From Acidobacteriaceae bacterium (lineage in GTDB: Bacteria; Acidobacteriota; Terriglobia; Terriglobales; Acidobacteriaceae): a stretch of DNA of 42,873 nt. How positions within the stretch are numbered: the stretch's first letter is position 1; every line of letters starts with the position of its first letter. Location of the stretch: NCBI GenBank assembly GCA_030041515.1, contig JASHNS010000100.1, positions 1 to 42,873 of the forward strand, written 5' to 3'. The position numbers and the translations under genes are program-made. The notes beneath the pieces are model-generated. The model was not told the DNA's origin. It did not search any database and saw only the letters and a program-made list of their open reading frames with translations. Shown one piece after another: positions 16,362-24,446 of the stretch.

Positions 16362-17480
16362 TTACGGCAGCGGGGTGAGGGGGATGGTTTTTCCTGTCCG
16401 CACCGACGTGCGCGCGGCATCAAGAATCTGCATGACGATCACGTTCGTGTCGAGGGCCGTCAGGTCGCCATGAGGCTGGATTTGTCCCCGCAGCACGGCG
16501 GCCAGATAATGCAACGAACTGTCCTGCGGCGGCTCCAGCGGCGGGGCCGTCACGGTTTCGGAGGGCGCGGATTCGCTGAACCGCTCCTGAACCTGAGTGG
16601 GATTCAATGCAAAGGCGTAGCCGCTTGTGCCGTATACCTCCATATCTTTCACGCCGAAGGTCCAGTTCCAGGAGGGCAGCAGCACGGCCTGCGCGGTTCT
16701 GTAGCGCAGGATGACGGTGGCATCGTCGTCGACGCGGGGATAGATCCGCGGCTTGTCGGTCTGCGCCACGGCGGTGACGCTCAGGGGCGTTTCGCCGTGC
16801 ATGAACCATGTTGCCAGATCCGCGCCGTAGCAGCCGAAGTCATAGAGGGCGCCCGCGCCGTTTTGGGCAGGATCGGTGAGCCAGGAGAGGAACTCCGGGC
16901 TGACACCGATTTCCTTCGGGCCCTGATGGCCGTCGCGCACGATGATCTTGCGGATCGCGCCCAGCCGCCCCTCCTGGGCGAGGTCGTACACGTCGCGATT
17001 GCTGGCGTACCAGGTAGTCTCGTAATTCACCAGCACCTGGATACCGCTGCGGCGCGCGGCGCTGCGGATGGCGAGGGCGTCCGCCAGAGAAAGCGTGAGC
17101 GGTTTCTCGACCATCACGTCCAGGTGATGCGCGGCCGCCGCTTCGATGATGGGGCGATGCTGGGCGATGGAGGTGTACACGAGCAAGGCCTGAGGATCGC
17201 GATGAGCGAGCAGATCGTCGAGCGAGTTGTAGAAGAGGCTGGGGCTGAGGTGGAACTGGCGCTCGTATTTGGCGCGCAGCGCGGGGTTGGCGTCGACAAT
17301 GCCGACCAATTGCGCGTCATGCTGATGCGGAAACGCGTCCAGGAAACCCACGACGTGGTCATGCTCCAGACCTACGATGGCCACGCGGATGGGCGCGGGC
17401 TGCGCGGTCAGCGGCAGAGCGGTCATGGCCAACAGGAGCGCGATGAGAAAGGGCATGCAGCGGAGCGAACGAACGGACAT
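16362..17480 (-). CDS. Exported Gfo/Idh/MocA-family oxidoreductase
   Basis: 372 residues from ATG 17480, which gives a good Sec signal peptide (about residues 1-26, core FLIALLLAMTALPLTA, cleavage after TAQ); an upstream TTG frame is less likely. The Rossmann domain (about 30-150) has IRVAIVGLEHDHVVGF where most family members have GxGxxG, so the dinucleotide loop is altered and carries two His (40, 42). The family motif EKPLTLS follows, and the C-terminal alpha/beta domain contains GALYDFGCYGADLATWF. Family members are NAD(P)-dependent sugar or cyclitol dehydrogenases. An exported copy must either carry its cofactor through export or act by tight cofactor binding, and no twin-arginine motif is seen. 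Substrate unknown. It lies 30 bases upstream of the SCO gene. Confidence 0.85.
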   Translation of the reverse strand: MSVRSLRCMPFLIALLLAMTALPLTAQPAPIRVAIVGLEHDHVVGFLDAFPHQHDAQLVGIVDANPALRAKYERQFHLSPSLFYNSLDDLLAHRDPQALLVYTSIAQHRPIIEAAAAHHLDVMVEKPLTLSLADALAIRSAARRSGIQVLVNYETTWYASNRDVYDLAQEGRLGAIRKIIVRDGHQGPKEIGVSPEFLSWLTDPAQNGAGALYDFGCYGADLATWFMHGETPLSVTAVAQTDKPRIYPRVDDDATVILRYRTAQAVLLPSWNWTFGVKDMEVYGTSGYAFALNPTQVQERFSESAPSETVTAPPLEPPQDSSLHYLAAVLRGQIQPHGDLTALDTNVIVMQILDAARTSVRTGKTIPLTPLP

Positions 17481-17599
17481 AGAGCGTATGTTACCGCCGG
17501 ATGGCAATCTGCTGCGTACCTTGCCTGCGTTCGTTGCCAGCTTTCCTGGCCGGATGGTAGCTTGAAATCTGACTGACTTCTTGAAGGAAAATCACCAGC

Positions 17600-19051
17600 A
17601 TGCAAACCACCTATAACGGACTGGCCTTGCCCCAGGATGGCGAGGCGATCCAGTACGCCAACGGGAAATATCAGGTTCCGGATCATCCGATCATTCCGTT
17701 CATTGAGGGCGACGGCACGGGCCGCGATATCTGGCGCGCGTCGCAGCGGGTGTTTGACGCCGCGGTGGAGAAGGCTTACGGCGGCAAGCGCGCCGTGAAG
17801 TGGTTTGAAATTTTCGCGGGCGAGAAGGCCTTCCGCGCGTTCAGGACCTGGCTGCCGGACGACTCGGTGAAAGCCGCGACGGATTTTCGCGTCTCGATCA
17901 AGGGGCCGCTGACGACGCCGGTGGGCGGCGGCATCCGGTCGCTGAACGTGGCGCTGCGGCAGATCATGGATCTCTATGCATGCGTTCGTCCGGTGAAGTA
18001 CTACCAGGGCGTACCGAGCCCGGTGAAGCATCCGGAGAAGCTGGATGTGGTGATCTTTCGCGAGAATACAGAGGATGTGTACGCGGGGATCGAGTTCAAA
18101 GAGGGAACGGCCGACGCGAAGAAGCTGATCTCGTTCCTGAACGACGAGATGCTGAAGGGCGGCAAGAAGAAGGTGCGGACCGACTCCGGGGTGGGGATTA
18201 AGCCGATCTCGATCACGGGGACCAAGCGGCTGGTGCGGTATGCGATCCGGCACGCGATTGAGACGGGTCGCAAGACCGTAACGCTGGTGCACAAGGGGAA
18301 TATCCAGAAGTTCACCGAAGGCGCTTTCCGCGAGTGGGGCTACGAGGTCGCGGTGGACGAATTTCGCGAGCACGTGATCACGGAGCGCGAGAGCTGGATT
18401 CTTGGCAATCTGGAAGCGAAGCCCGGGCTGAGCGTGGAGCAGAATGCAGCGATGATTGAGCCGGGGCTGGAGTTTGCCAACGAAGAATTCCGGCAGACGT
18501 TGTACGCGGAAGTGAAGGGCGTGCTGGATGCGATCGGGCATTCGCACGGCAAGGGCCAGTGGAAGAGCAAAATTCTGATCAACGACCGCATCGCGGATTC
18601 GATTTTTCAGCAGATCATTATTCGCCCGGCGGAGTACAGCATTCTGGCCTGCCCGAACCTGAATGGCGACTACATCTCCGACGCGTGCGCGGCGCAGGTG
18701 GGCGGCCTGGGCATCGCGCCGGGGGCGAACATCGGCGATGGGTACGCGGTCTTTGAGGCGACACACGGAACCGCTCCGAAATATGCGGACAAGGACGTCA
18801 TCAATCCCGGATCGGTGATGCTGTCGGGCGTGATGATGTTTGAGTTTCTGGGCTGGCGCGAGGCGGCGAAGCTGATTGAGAGCTCGATGGAGAAGACGAT
18901 TCAGCAGAAGTTCGTCACGTACGACTTCGAGCGCCAGATGCAGGGCGCGACGAAGGTGAGCACCAGCGAGTTTGCGACGAGGATGATCGGGAATATGGGA
19001 CTTGGCGGCCAGGCGGGCGGGCCTTCGGCCTCAATGAATCTGGGCCTGTAA
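17600..19051 (+). CDS. icd: NADP-dependent isocitrate dehydrogenase
   Basis: 483 residues; AAGGA lies about 9 bases before the ATG. Clear type I isocitrate dehydrogenase: [11 protein letters not shown] near the N-terminus, [18 protein letters not shown] (substrate Ser region), [13 protein letters not shown] and [17 protein letters not shown]. The NADP-specificity residues are present as Lys394-Tyr395 in HGTAPKYAD and Tyr/Arg in TYDFERQM, so NADP rather than NAD is expected. It is about 65 residues longer than the E. coli enzyme, mainly through an insert around [16 protein letters not shown] and [14 protein letters not shown], as in longer cyanobacterial-type enzymes. Converts isocitrate to 2-oxoglutarate in the TCA cycle. 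Fourteen bases separate it from mdh, so the two form an operon. A weak promoter candidate is TTGCCA (17534-17539), 18 bases, TAGCTT. Confidence 0.95.
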   Translation: MQTTYNGLALPQDGEAIQYANGKYQVPDHPIIPFIEGDGTGRDIWRASQRVFDAAVEKAYGGKRAVKWFEIFAGEKAFRAFRTWLPDDSVKAATDFRVSIKGPLTTPVGGGIRSLNVALRQIMDLYACVRPVKYYQGVPSPVKHPEKLDVVIFRENTEDVYAGIEFKEGTADAKKLISFLNDEMLKGGKKKVRTDSGVGIKPISITGTKRLVRYAIRHAIETGRKTVTLVHKGNIQKFTEGAFREWGYEVAVDEFREHVITERESWILGNLEAKPGLSVEQNAAMIEPGLEFANEEFRQTLYAEVKGVLDAIGHSHGKGQWKSKILINDRIADSIFQQIIIRPAEYSILACPNLNGDYISDACAAQVGGLGIAPGANIGDGYAVFEATHGTAPKYADKDVINPGSVMLSGVMMFEFLGWREAAKLIESSMEKTIQQKFVTYDFERQMQGATKVSTSEFATRMIGNMGLGGQAGGPSASMNLGL

Positions 19052-19065
19052 CAAAAGGAGAAGTT

Positions 19066-19992
19066 ATGCGGAAGAAAGTGACGATTGTGGGCGCCGGCAA
19101 TGTGGGCGCCACGGCGGCGCACTGGATTGCGTCGAAGGAATTGGCGGATGTGGTGCTGATCGACGTGGTGGAGGGGATTCCCCAGGGCAAAGGGCTCGAT
19201 CTGCTGGAAGCGATGCCCATCGCGAAGACCGATTGCCGGATCATCGGCACGAACGACTACGCGGACACGGCGAATTCCGACATCGTGGTGATCACGGCGG
19301 GCATTCCGCGCAAGCCAGGGATGAGCCGCGACGATCTGCTGCAGACCAACTACAAGATCATGTCGGACGTGGTGGGCAAGGTGACGGCGAACTCGCCGAA
19401 CTGCATCCTGATCATCGTTTCCAATCCGCTGGATGCGATGGCGCAGGCGGCGTTCCGGCAGGCGAAGTTCAACCGCGAGCGCGTGATCGGCATGGCGGGG
19501 GTGCTGGACTCGGCGCGGTATCGGACCTTTATTGCCGAGGAGCTGAACGTTTCGGTGGAGAACGTCACGGCCTTTGTGCTCGGCGGACACGGCGACACGA
19601 TGGTGCCTCTGCCGCGGTATTCGTCGGTGGCGGGGATTCCGATCACGGAACTGATGCCGAAGGAGAAGATCGATGCGATCGTCCAGCGCACGCGCGACGG
19701 CGGGGCGGAGATCGTGAAGTACCTCAAGACCGGCAGCGCTTACTATGCGCCGTCAGCCGCGACGGTGGAGATGGTCGAGGCCATCCTGAAGGATAAGAAG
19801 AAGGTGCTGCCCTGCGCGGCGTATCTCGACGGCGAGTACGGCATCAGCGGCTACTACATCGGCGTGCCGTGCAAGCTGGGATCGAAAGGCATCGAGCAGA
19901 TCCTGGAGATCAAGCTGAGTGCCGAGGAAGATGCGGCGCTGAAGAAGAGCGCTGCGGCGGTGAAGGAGCTTTGCGCGGTGATTGGGGTCTAG
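19066..19992 (+). CDS. mdh: Malate dehydrogenase (LDH-like type)
   Basis: 308 residues, with a strong Shine-Dalgarno AAAGGAG 6 bases before the ATG. The NAD-binding loop [11 protein letters not shown] is at residues 8-18, with the Asp of VVLIDVVEG as expected for NAD use. The substrate loop [14 protein letters not shown] supplies the arginines that select malate over lactate; SNPLDAM and the catalytic His in [14 protein letters not shown] are present. Length and motifs match the LDH-like malate dehydrogenases of Gram-positive bacteria, Acidobacteria and Chlorobi. It oxidises malate to oxaloacetate in the TCA cycle, next to icd in the same operon. Its TAG stop overlaps the first unit of a 15-bp repeat array, and a terminator follows about 100 bases later. 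Confidence 0.95.
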   Translation: MRKKVTIVGAGNVGATAAHWIASKELADVVLIDVVEGIPQGKGLDLLEAMPIAKTDCRIIGTNDYADTANSDIVVITAGIPRKPGMSRDDLLQTNYKIMSDVVGKVTANSPNCILIIVSNPLDAMAQAAFRQAKFNRERVIGMAGVLDSARYRTFIAEELNVSVENVTAFVLGGHGDTMVPLPRYSSVAGIPITELMPKEKIDAIVQRTRDGGAEIVKYLKTGSAYYAPSAATVEMVEAILKDKKKVLPCAAYLDGEYGISGYYIGVPCKLGSKGIEQILEIKLSAEEDAALKKSAAAVKELCAVIGV

Positions 19993-20095
19993 CTAAGGAC
20001 CGGACAGCTAAGAGCCGGTTAGCTGAAGAACTGTCAGCTAAAATCCGGCCAGCTGTCGTCCGGTTAGCTCAGAGCCGGACAGCGAAGGAACGGCT
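19991..20095. repeat. Seven tandem 15-bp units between mdh and its terminator
   Basis: Seven contiguous degenerate 15-bp units start at 19991, 20006, 20021, 20036, 20051, 20066 and 20081. Unit 1 is AGCTAAGGACCGGAC, unit 2 AGCTAAGAGCCGGTT, unit 4 AGCTAAAATCCGGCC and unit 6 AGCTCAGAGCCGGAC. Six units start with AGCT and five contain CCGG, both self-complementary, so neighbouring units can pair. One strong fold uses TTAGCTGA (20019-20026) against TCAGCTAA (20034-20041), extended by GCCGG/CCGGC with a 3-base bulge. The array begins inside the mdh stop codon and ends at the terminator. It has no spacers, so it is not CRISPR. Confidence 0.85.
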
Positions 20096-20122
20096 GGGAG
20101 AGATTCTCTCCTGGCCGTTTTT
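20092..20122 (+). terminator. Rho-independent terminator of icd-mdh
   Basis: GGCTGGGAGAGA pairs with TCTCTCCTGGCC, with two G-T wobbles, and GTTTTT follows directly. It lies on the plus strand about 100 bases after the mdh stop, directly after the 15-bp repeat array. Confidence 0.8.
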
Positions 20123-20138
20123 GATTGGAGATCGTAAG

Positions 20139-20163
20139 CCGTAGACCGTAGACCGTAATCCGT
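20139..20163. repeat. Short 7-bp tandem repeat
   Basis: CCGTAGA, CCGTAGA, CCGTAAT and CCGT follow each other in the 47 bases between the terminator and the end of the convergent MgtE-N/CBS gene. Simple-sequence expansion is the likeliest origin; no function is apparent. Confidence 0.6.
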
Positions 20164-20169
20164 GCTTCT

Positions 20170-21426
20170 TCACTCCCTTGCGCGCAGGAAGGCGATCACG
20201 TGATCGGCTTCCACCACGCCGACGAGGCGGTCGCGCGTGTCGATGACAGGGAGAGCGCGCAGATTGTATTTGTCAAAGAGCTCCGCCACTTCATCCTCGT
20301 GCTGGTCGGCGCGGCAGGAGACGAAGCGGGGATCGGTGAGGACCTCCAGCCGCGTTTCAGGACGCGCCAGGACGAGGCGAGCCAGCGGAACCACGCCCTG
20401 AAGGACTTCCTTCTCGTCAATCAGATAAATCTCGGTCATCGTCTCGGGGTCACCATCGAAGGCGCGCAGAGCGCGAATGCCATCGGCGACGGTGGCATTG
20501 CGTGCGACGGCGACATACTCCGTCGTCATGCGGCCGGCCGCGGAGTTCTCGCGGAATTCGAGGAGTTCGCGGACCTCGCGCCGTTCCTCGGGATCCATTT
20601 CCTTGAGGATGGCTTCCGTGCGCGACTCGGGCAGCTCGGCCAGAAGGTCGGCCGCCGCGGAGGGATCCATTTCCTCGACGATCCCGGCTGCGGTTTCGGA
20701 ATCCAGGGCCTGGACCAGGGACTTCTGCAGCTTCGGCTCGACTTCCTCGAGGGTGTCCGCCGCCACTTCCTCGTCCAGCGTGCGCAGGACCGCTTCTCGT
20801 TCGGCGGGCGCCAGCTCTTCCAGGATGTCGGCAATGTCGGAGGGGTGCAGCTGCGCCAGGCGCTCGTGCTCGATCTTGAGTTTCACGCGGCGGGCGGGGT
20901 CGACCTCGATCATGTCGACGAAGTTCCACGGGATCACGCGCGTGGGGAACTTCCCGACGAAGGTTTCGACAGCGCGGCGGGGCAAAGCGCCGGTGAGCAG
21001 CCGGCGCAGCGCGCCGCGCATGCCAACCTCCACCTCCGTGACGCAGAGCTGATCGCCCGAACCGTTGGCCGGCGTCCAGCGCAGGTTCACGTCGTTCACG
21101 CGGACGACTTTCCGTCCATGGACGTCGATGATCTGGCGATCGAGCAGGTCCTGGCGCAGGAAGATGAAGCCCTCGTCGCCGCGCAGCGGAGTCAGGGCCG
21201 CCTCGTCGCGCAGCTCGAGGGCGCCGCTGGGGGTCCAGCGGACGTCGCTGGAGGCCGCGAGTTCCAGGCCCTTGCGCGTCTTCAGTACGAGCCCGGCCAC
21301 GCGTCCGGCCTCGGCGCCAGTGCCCACGGCGACATCGCGGAGCTTTCCGCGGAGGAAGCCGCGCACGCTGGTCACTGGCGTGCCCAAAACGGCGGTCAGC
21401 GTCTCGAAAACAAGGGGTTCCGGCAT
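20170..21426 (-). CDS. Soluble MgtE-N/CBS-domain protein without transmembrane domain
   Basis: 418 residues from ATG 21426 (MPEPLVFETL); open frame continues upstream but has no family features. The N-terminal part (about 20-190) contains two PRC-barrel-like stretches (RGKLRDVAVG, IIDVHGRKVVRVND). A MgtE intracellular N domain follows (about 205-300; LHPSDIADILEELAPAEREAVL, AAGIVEEMDPSAAADLL), then a CBS pair (about 305-415; MTTEYVAVARNATV, ALPVIDTRDRLVGVVEADHV). In MgtE these domains sense Mg2+ and gate a membrane channel that is wholly missing here. The gene diverges from an APC-superfamily transporter, with about 230 bases between start codons. A cytosolic sensor acting on a separate transporter is plausible but inferred. 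The convergent icd-mdh operon ends nearby. Confidence 0.85.
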   Translation of the reverse strand: MPEPLVFETLTAVLGTPVTSVRGFLRGKLRDVAVGTGAEAGRVAGLVLKTRKGLELAASSDVRWTPSGALELRDEAALTPLRGDEGFIFLRQDLLDRQIIDVHGRKVVRVNDVNLRWTPANGSGDQLCVTEVEVGMRGALRRLLTGALPRRAVETFVGKFPTRVIPWNFVDMIEVDPARRVKLKIEHERLAQLHPSDIADILEELAPAEREAVLRTLDEEVAADTLEEVEPKLQKSLVQALDSETAAGIVEEMDPSAAADLLAELPESRTEAILKEMDPEERREVRELLEFRENSAAGRMTTEYVAVARNATVADGIRALRAFDGDPETMTEIYLIDEKEVLQGVVPLARLVLARPETRLEVLTDPRFVSCRADQHEDEVAELFDKYNLRALPVIDTRDRLVGVVEADHVIAFLRARE

Positions 21427-21555
21427 GAATGAGTGACCCTGGGCACGAGTGTACCAGCGGCTGACTGGGTTGGATGCGGGCGAAGGGGCCGATTCTGGAA
21501 GACAGGCCGCCAGGCAGTAACCCGCCACGGCGACAAGGCCCGCAAAGCCGCAGCA

Positions 21556-21584
21556 TTGACTGGGGCATCCTCTGGCTCTACACT
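21556..21584 (+). promoter_or_regulatory. Sigma70-like promoter before the APC permease
   Basis: TTGACT (21556-21561) is followed by 17 bases and TACACT (21579-21584), matching 5/6 and 4/6 of the consensus boxes at ideal spacing. Transcription would start near 21591, upstream of all plausible permease starts except 21474, which argues against that longest frame. Confidence 0.5.
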
Positions 21585-21618
21585 CAGCCCTGGGCGCGCC
21601 GGTGGGGCAGGAAAGGCG

Positions 21619-21699
21619 ATGAACCGCCGCCGCCAGCGAGTCCCTCACCCTCCATGTCCTCTGGCACAACCCGCTACGCGCCACATCCGGATCGTGTGA
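21619..21699 (+). other. Possible 26-codon leader ORF overlapping the permease start region
   Basis: ATG 21619 is preceded by AGGAAAGG at about 2-9 bases, the best ribosome-binding site between the promoter candidate and the permease. The 26-codon peptide is basic and Pro-rich. Its TGA stop (21697-21699) overlaps an in-frame GTG of the permease (21696), so translational coupling is conceivable. It may equally be chance; no homology is claimed. Confidence 0.25.
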
Positions 21700-24014
21700 A
21701 GCTGGTGGTTGCTTCCTCGGTGATGCTCACCTTTATTTCGTTCTGGCGAGCCGCCGCGGTGGTCCTCAACGACCTGGGGTCGTCGGCTTTTTACGCCGGC
21801 GGCATCGCCGAACAGGCCATTGGCAAGTCCGCGCCGTGGTTCATCCTGGGCGTGATGCTCTTTTCCTTCGCTGTGCGTGCGGTTTACGTCGAAAGCTGCT
21901 CGATGTTCACGCGCGGCGGCGTTTACCGGGTGGTCAAGGAAGCCCTGGGCGGGAATTTCGCCAAGATCAGCGTCTCGGCGCTGATGTTCGACTACATCCT
22001 GACGGGGCCGATCTCGGGAGTTTCAGCGGGGCAGTACATTACCGGCCTGCTGAACGAGCTGCTGCAGCAGGGCGCGGCCCATGGGTGGCTTCCGGGTGTG
22101 CTGATGGCTGGGCCGCACACTGCGACCGTGCTGCCCATGAATGGCACCTCGGCGGTGTTCGCGGCTGCGGTCACTCTCTACTACTGGTGGCTGAACATCA
22201 AGGGGATCGAGGAATCCACGGACAAGGCGCTGGCGGTCATGCAGATCACCACGGTGATGGTCGTGCTGCTGCTGGCGTGGGGATTCTTCACGGCGTGGCA
22301 TCGGCATGCGGCGCTGCCTCCGCTGCCGACAGCCGCGGACCTGCATTTTGCGCCAGATGCGCTGGGATTCCTGCGCGGGTCCAGGCTGGCGACGACCCTC
22401 GGCCTCTTCGGGGTCCTGATGGCGTTTGGACACTCGGTGCTGGCGATGAGCGGTGAGGAAACGCTCGCGCAGGTGAACCGCGAAATCCAGCACCCCAAGC
22501 TGAAGAACCTGAAGCGTGCGGCGATTGTGATCGCTATCTACAGCTTCATTTTCACCGGCGTGGGCACGCTGCTGGCCACCATGATCATTCCGGACGCGGT
22601 GCGCGTGCCGGTGTATGCGAACAATCTGATTGCGGGCATGGCCATGTACATGGTCGGCCCGCTGACGCTGCGCATTGTTTTCCGCGTCTTCGTCGTGATT
22701 GTGGGGTTTCTGATTCTTTCCGGGGCCATCAACACGTCGATCATCGGATCCACGGGCGTGATGATGCGAGTGGCCGAGGACGGGGTGCTGACGGACTGGT
22801 TCCGAAAGCCGCATCGGCGCTTCGGTACCAGCTATCGCATTGTGAATCTGGTCGCGGGCATGCAGTTGTTCACCATTATCGTGAGCGGCGGCAATGTGAT
22901 CACCCTGGGCGAGGCGTATGCCTTCGGCGTGATCTGGAGTTTCACTTTCAACTCCCTCGCTATGCTGGTGCTGCGCTGGAAATATCACGGCGAGCGTGGC
23001 TGGAAAGTTCCGGTGAATCTGCGCATCGGACAGACCGAGCTGCCCATCGGTCTGTTCTGCGTGTTCCTGACGCTGCTGATGACGGCGATGGTGAACCTGG
23101 CGACCAAGAGCGTGGCCACGGAGAGCGGACTTGTCTTCACCGCTGTCTTCTTCACGATTTTTGCCGTCTCGGAGAAAAGGAACGCGCAGAAACATCTGCT
23201 GACGCAGCAGCAGATGAAGGAACATTTTCAGCTGGAGCAACAGGACACGATCGGGCGCGAGACGCTGCAGGTGCGGCCTGGCGGCGTGCTGGTGACGATG
23301 CGCGACGCCGCGAATCCTTATGCGCTGAAGTGGGCGCTGGCGCGAACGAGAACGGAACAGCAGGACATTGTGGTGCTGACAGCGCGGATGATGGGCGCAG
23401 GCGGCCCCGAGTACGTGGAAAACCAGCTGTTCAGCGAGCATGAGCAGATGCTGTTCACCAAGGCGGTCTCCGTCGCGGAAAGCTTCGGCAAGCATATCTC
23501 GCTGCTGGTGGTGCCTGCGGGCGACGTGTTTGCCGCTCTGGTGCAGGTCGCGAACTCGCTGGAGGTGTCGGCTTTGGTTTCCGGCTTGTCGACTCGCATG
23601 TCCGCGGGAGAACAGGCATTTCACGTGGGCCAGGCCTGGGAAAACCTGCCGGAACCCAAGCGCCAGTTCACCTTCTATGTGGTGATGCCGGACGGCGCGG
23701 CGGAGTCATTCCACATTGGGCCGCATGAGCCCGCTCTGCGCGCGGAGGATGTCCAGCTGGTGCATCGGCTGTGGCTGAACTTCCGACGCGATCCGGAAAT
23801 GCAGGGACTGCACCACAGCGATATCGTCACCTATGCGCTGACGCGCCTGGCCACCGAGTACGCGCGCGACAAACAGGAAACGCTCCGCGAGCTGCGTCGA
23901 TACACCCAGGACGGGCAGCGCGACAGCGGCGTGGGCATCAGCTATCGGCCCCCGGAACCGGGAGATCGGATGATTCCGGCTCCGCGGCCGCCTGCGGATG
24001 ACGAGCCGCTCTGA
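21654..24014 (+). CDS. APC-superfamily permease with C-terminal Usp-like domain
   Basis: 786 residues from ATG 21654. The start is uncertain: ATG 21474 lies upstream of the promoter candidate and GTG 21696 is also possible. About 12 TM helices span residues 15-520, with family-like sequences such as LNDLGSSAFYAGGI, FTRGGVYRVVKEALGG and LAMSGEETLAQVNREI (unwound helix region). A cytoplasmic tail of about 240 residues follows; part of it (about 560-690; DIVVLTARMM, SLLVVPAGDVFAALVQVA) resembles a universal-stress fold. The APC family moves amino acids, polyamines or ions by cation symport; the substrate cannot be told here. Divergent from the MgtE-N/CBS gene. The Usp-like tail suggests nucleotide-based control. 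Confidence 0.85.
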   Translation: MSSGTTRYAPHPDRVKLVVASSVMLTFISFWRAAAVVLNDLGSSAFYAGGIAEQAIGKSAPWFILGVMLFSFAVRAVYVESCSMFTRGGVYRVVKEALGGNFAKISVSALMFDYILTGPISGVSAGQYITGLLNELLQQGAAHGWLPGVLMAGPHTATVLPMNGTSAVFAAAVTLYYWWLNIKGIEESTDKALAVMQITTVMVVLLLAWGFFTAWHRHAALPPLPTAADLHFAPDALGFLRGSRLATTLGLFGVLMAFGHSVLAMSGEETLAQVNREIQHPKLKNLKRAAIVIAIYSFIFTGVGTLLATMIIPDAVRVPVYANNLIAGMAMYMVGPLTLRIVFRVFVVIVGFLILSGAINTSIIGSTGVMMRVAEDGVLTDWFRKPHRRFGTSYRIVNLVAGMQLFTIIVSGGNVITLGEAYAFGVIWSFTFNSLAMLVLRWKYHGERGWKVPVNLRIGQTELPIGLFCVFLTLLMTAMVNLATKSVATESGLVFTAVFFTIFAVSEKRNAQKHLLTQQQMKEHFQLEQQDTIGRETLQVRPGGVLVTMRDAANPYALKWALARTRTEQQDIVVLTARMMGAGGPEYVENQLFSEHEQMLFTKAVSVAESFGKHISLLVVPAGDVFAALVQVANSLEVSALVSGLSTRMSAGEQAFHVGQAWENLPEPKRQFTFYVVMPDGAAESFHIGPHEPALRAEDVQLVHRLWLNFRRDPEMQGLHHSDIVTYALTRLATEYARDKQETLRELRRYTQDGQRDSGVGISYRPPEPGDRMIPAPRPPADDEPL

Positions 24015-24143
24015 CTCGGCGGCTATCTCGTTTGTCAATTGAACCGCTTCCCGGATAGGCTGGTGCAACCGGATGTTACAGGAGTGTTTCCTTCCTGAAC
24101 CAAGGCAGGCAGGACTTCCTATTTCACGGAGCACGGAGGATGC

Positions 24144-24389
24144 GTGGAAGTTCGACAAATCGTCAGACAGCTGGATGAGGAAATTGCACGCCTGAAAGAG
24201 GCGCGCTCATTGCTCGCGGGGACGGAAGGAAAAACGCGCAGGGCCGGCGGTCCTGCCCGGGCTGCCGGGAGCAAGCGCAGCAGGCTCAGCGAAGCAGGGC
24301 GCCGCAGAATCTCCGCAGCCCTGAAGCGGCGCTGGGCGGCGCGGCGCAGGGAAGTGGCGAAAGCGGCTAAGGCTCAAAAGAAAGCCTGA
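24144..24389 (+). CDS. Small basic protein with coiled-coil start and RISAALKRRW motif
   Basis: 81 residues from a GTG start with GGAGG 5 bases upstream. The N-terminus (about 1-27) is a likely helix (VRQLDEEIARLKEARSLL). A Gly/Ala/Arg-rich linker follows, then KRSRLSEAGRRRISAALKRRW (split here as LSEAGRRRISAA and LKRRWAARR, about 44-68) and a Lys/Ala tail. The second half resembles NUMOD3-like or histone-like DNA-binding segments that recur in small acidobacterial proteins. The protein is strongly basic, so nucleic-acid binding is plausible; no function is established. It stands alone between the permease and a convergent efflux operon. Confidence 0.7.
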   Translation: MEVRQIVRQLDEEIARLKEARSLLAGTEGKTRRAGGPARAAGSKRSRLSEAGRRRISAALKRRWAARRREVAKAAKAQKKA

Positions 24390-24415
24390 CTTCACGCTGT
24401 GTTCACTGCGAGTGA

Positions 24416-24440
24416 GGGGTTGAGACGAAAACTCAGCCCC
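24416..24440. terminator. Hairpin between convergent genes, likely bidirectional terminator
   Basis: GGGGTTGAG and CTCAGCCCC form a 9-bp stem with one T-G wobble and loop ACGAAAA. It lies between the stop of the small basic protein (24389) and the stop of the ABC permease (24447). No long T-run follows, so termination strength is uncertain. Confidence 0.55.
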
Positions 24441-24446
24441 CTTGCT

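Noticed and set aside
19991-20095. CRISPR array
   Set aside because: Units are 15 bp, directly adjacent, diverged, and have no spacers; no cas genes are near.
19869-20144. A 91-codon frame running from inside mdh through the 15-bp repeats
   Set aside because: Because 15 is a multiple of three, the repeat keeps frames open and yields a five-residue periodic peptide; there is no ribosome-binding site and most of the first half is mdh in another frame.
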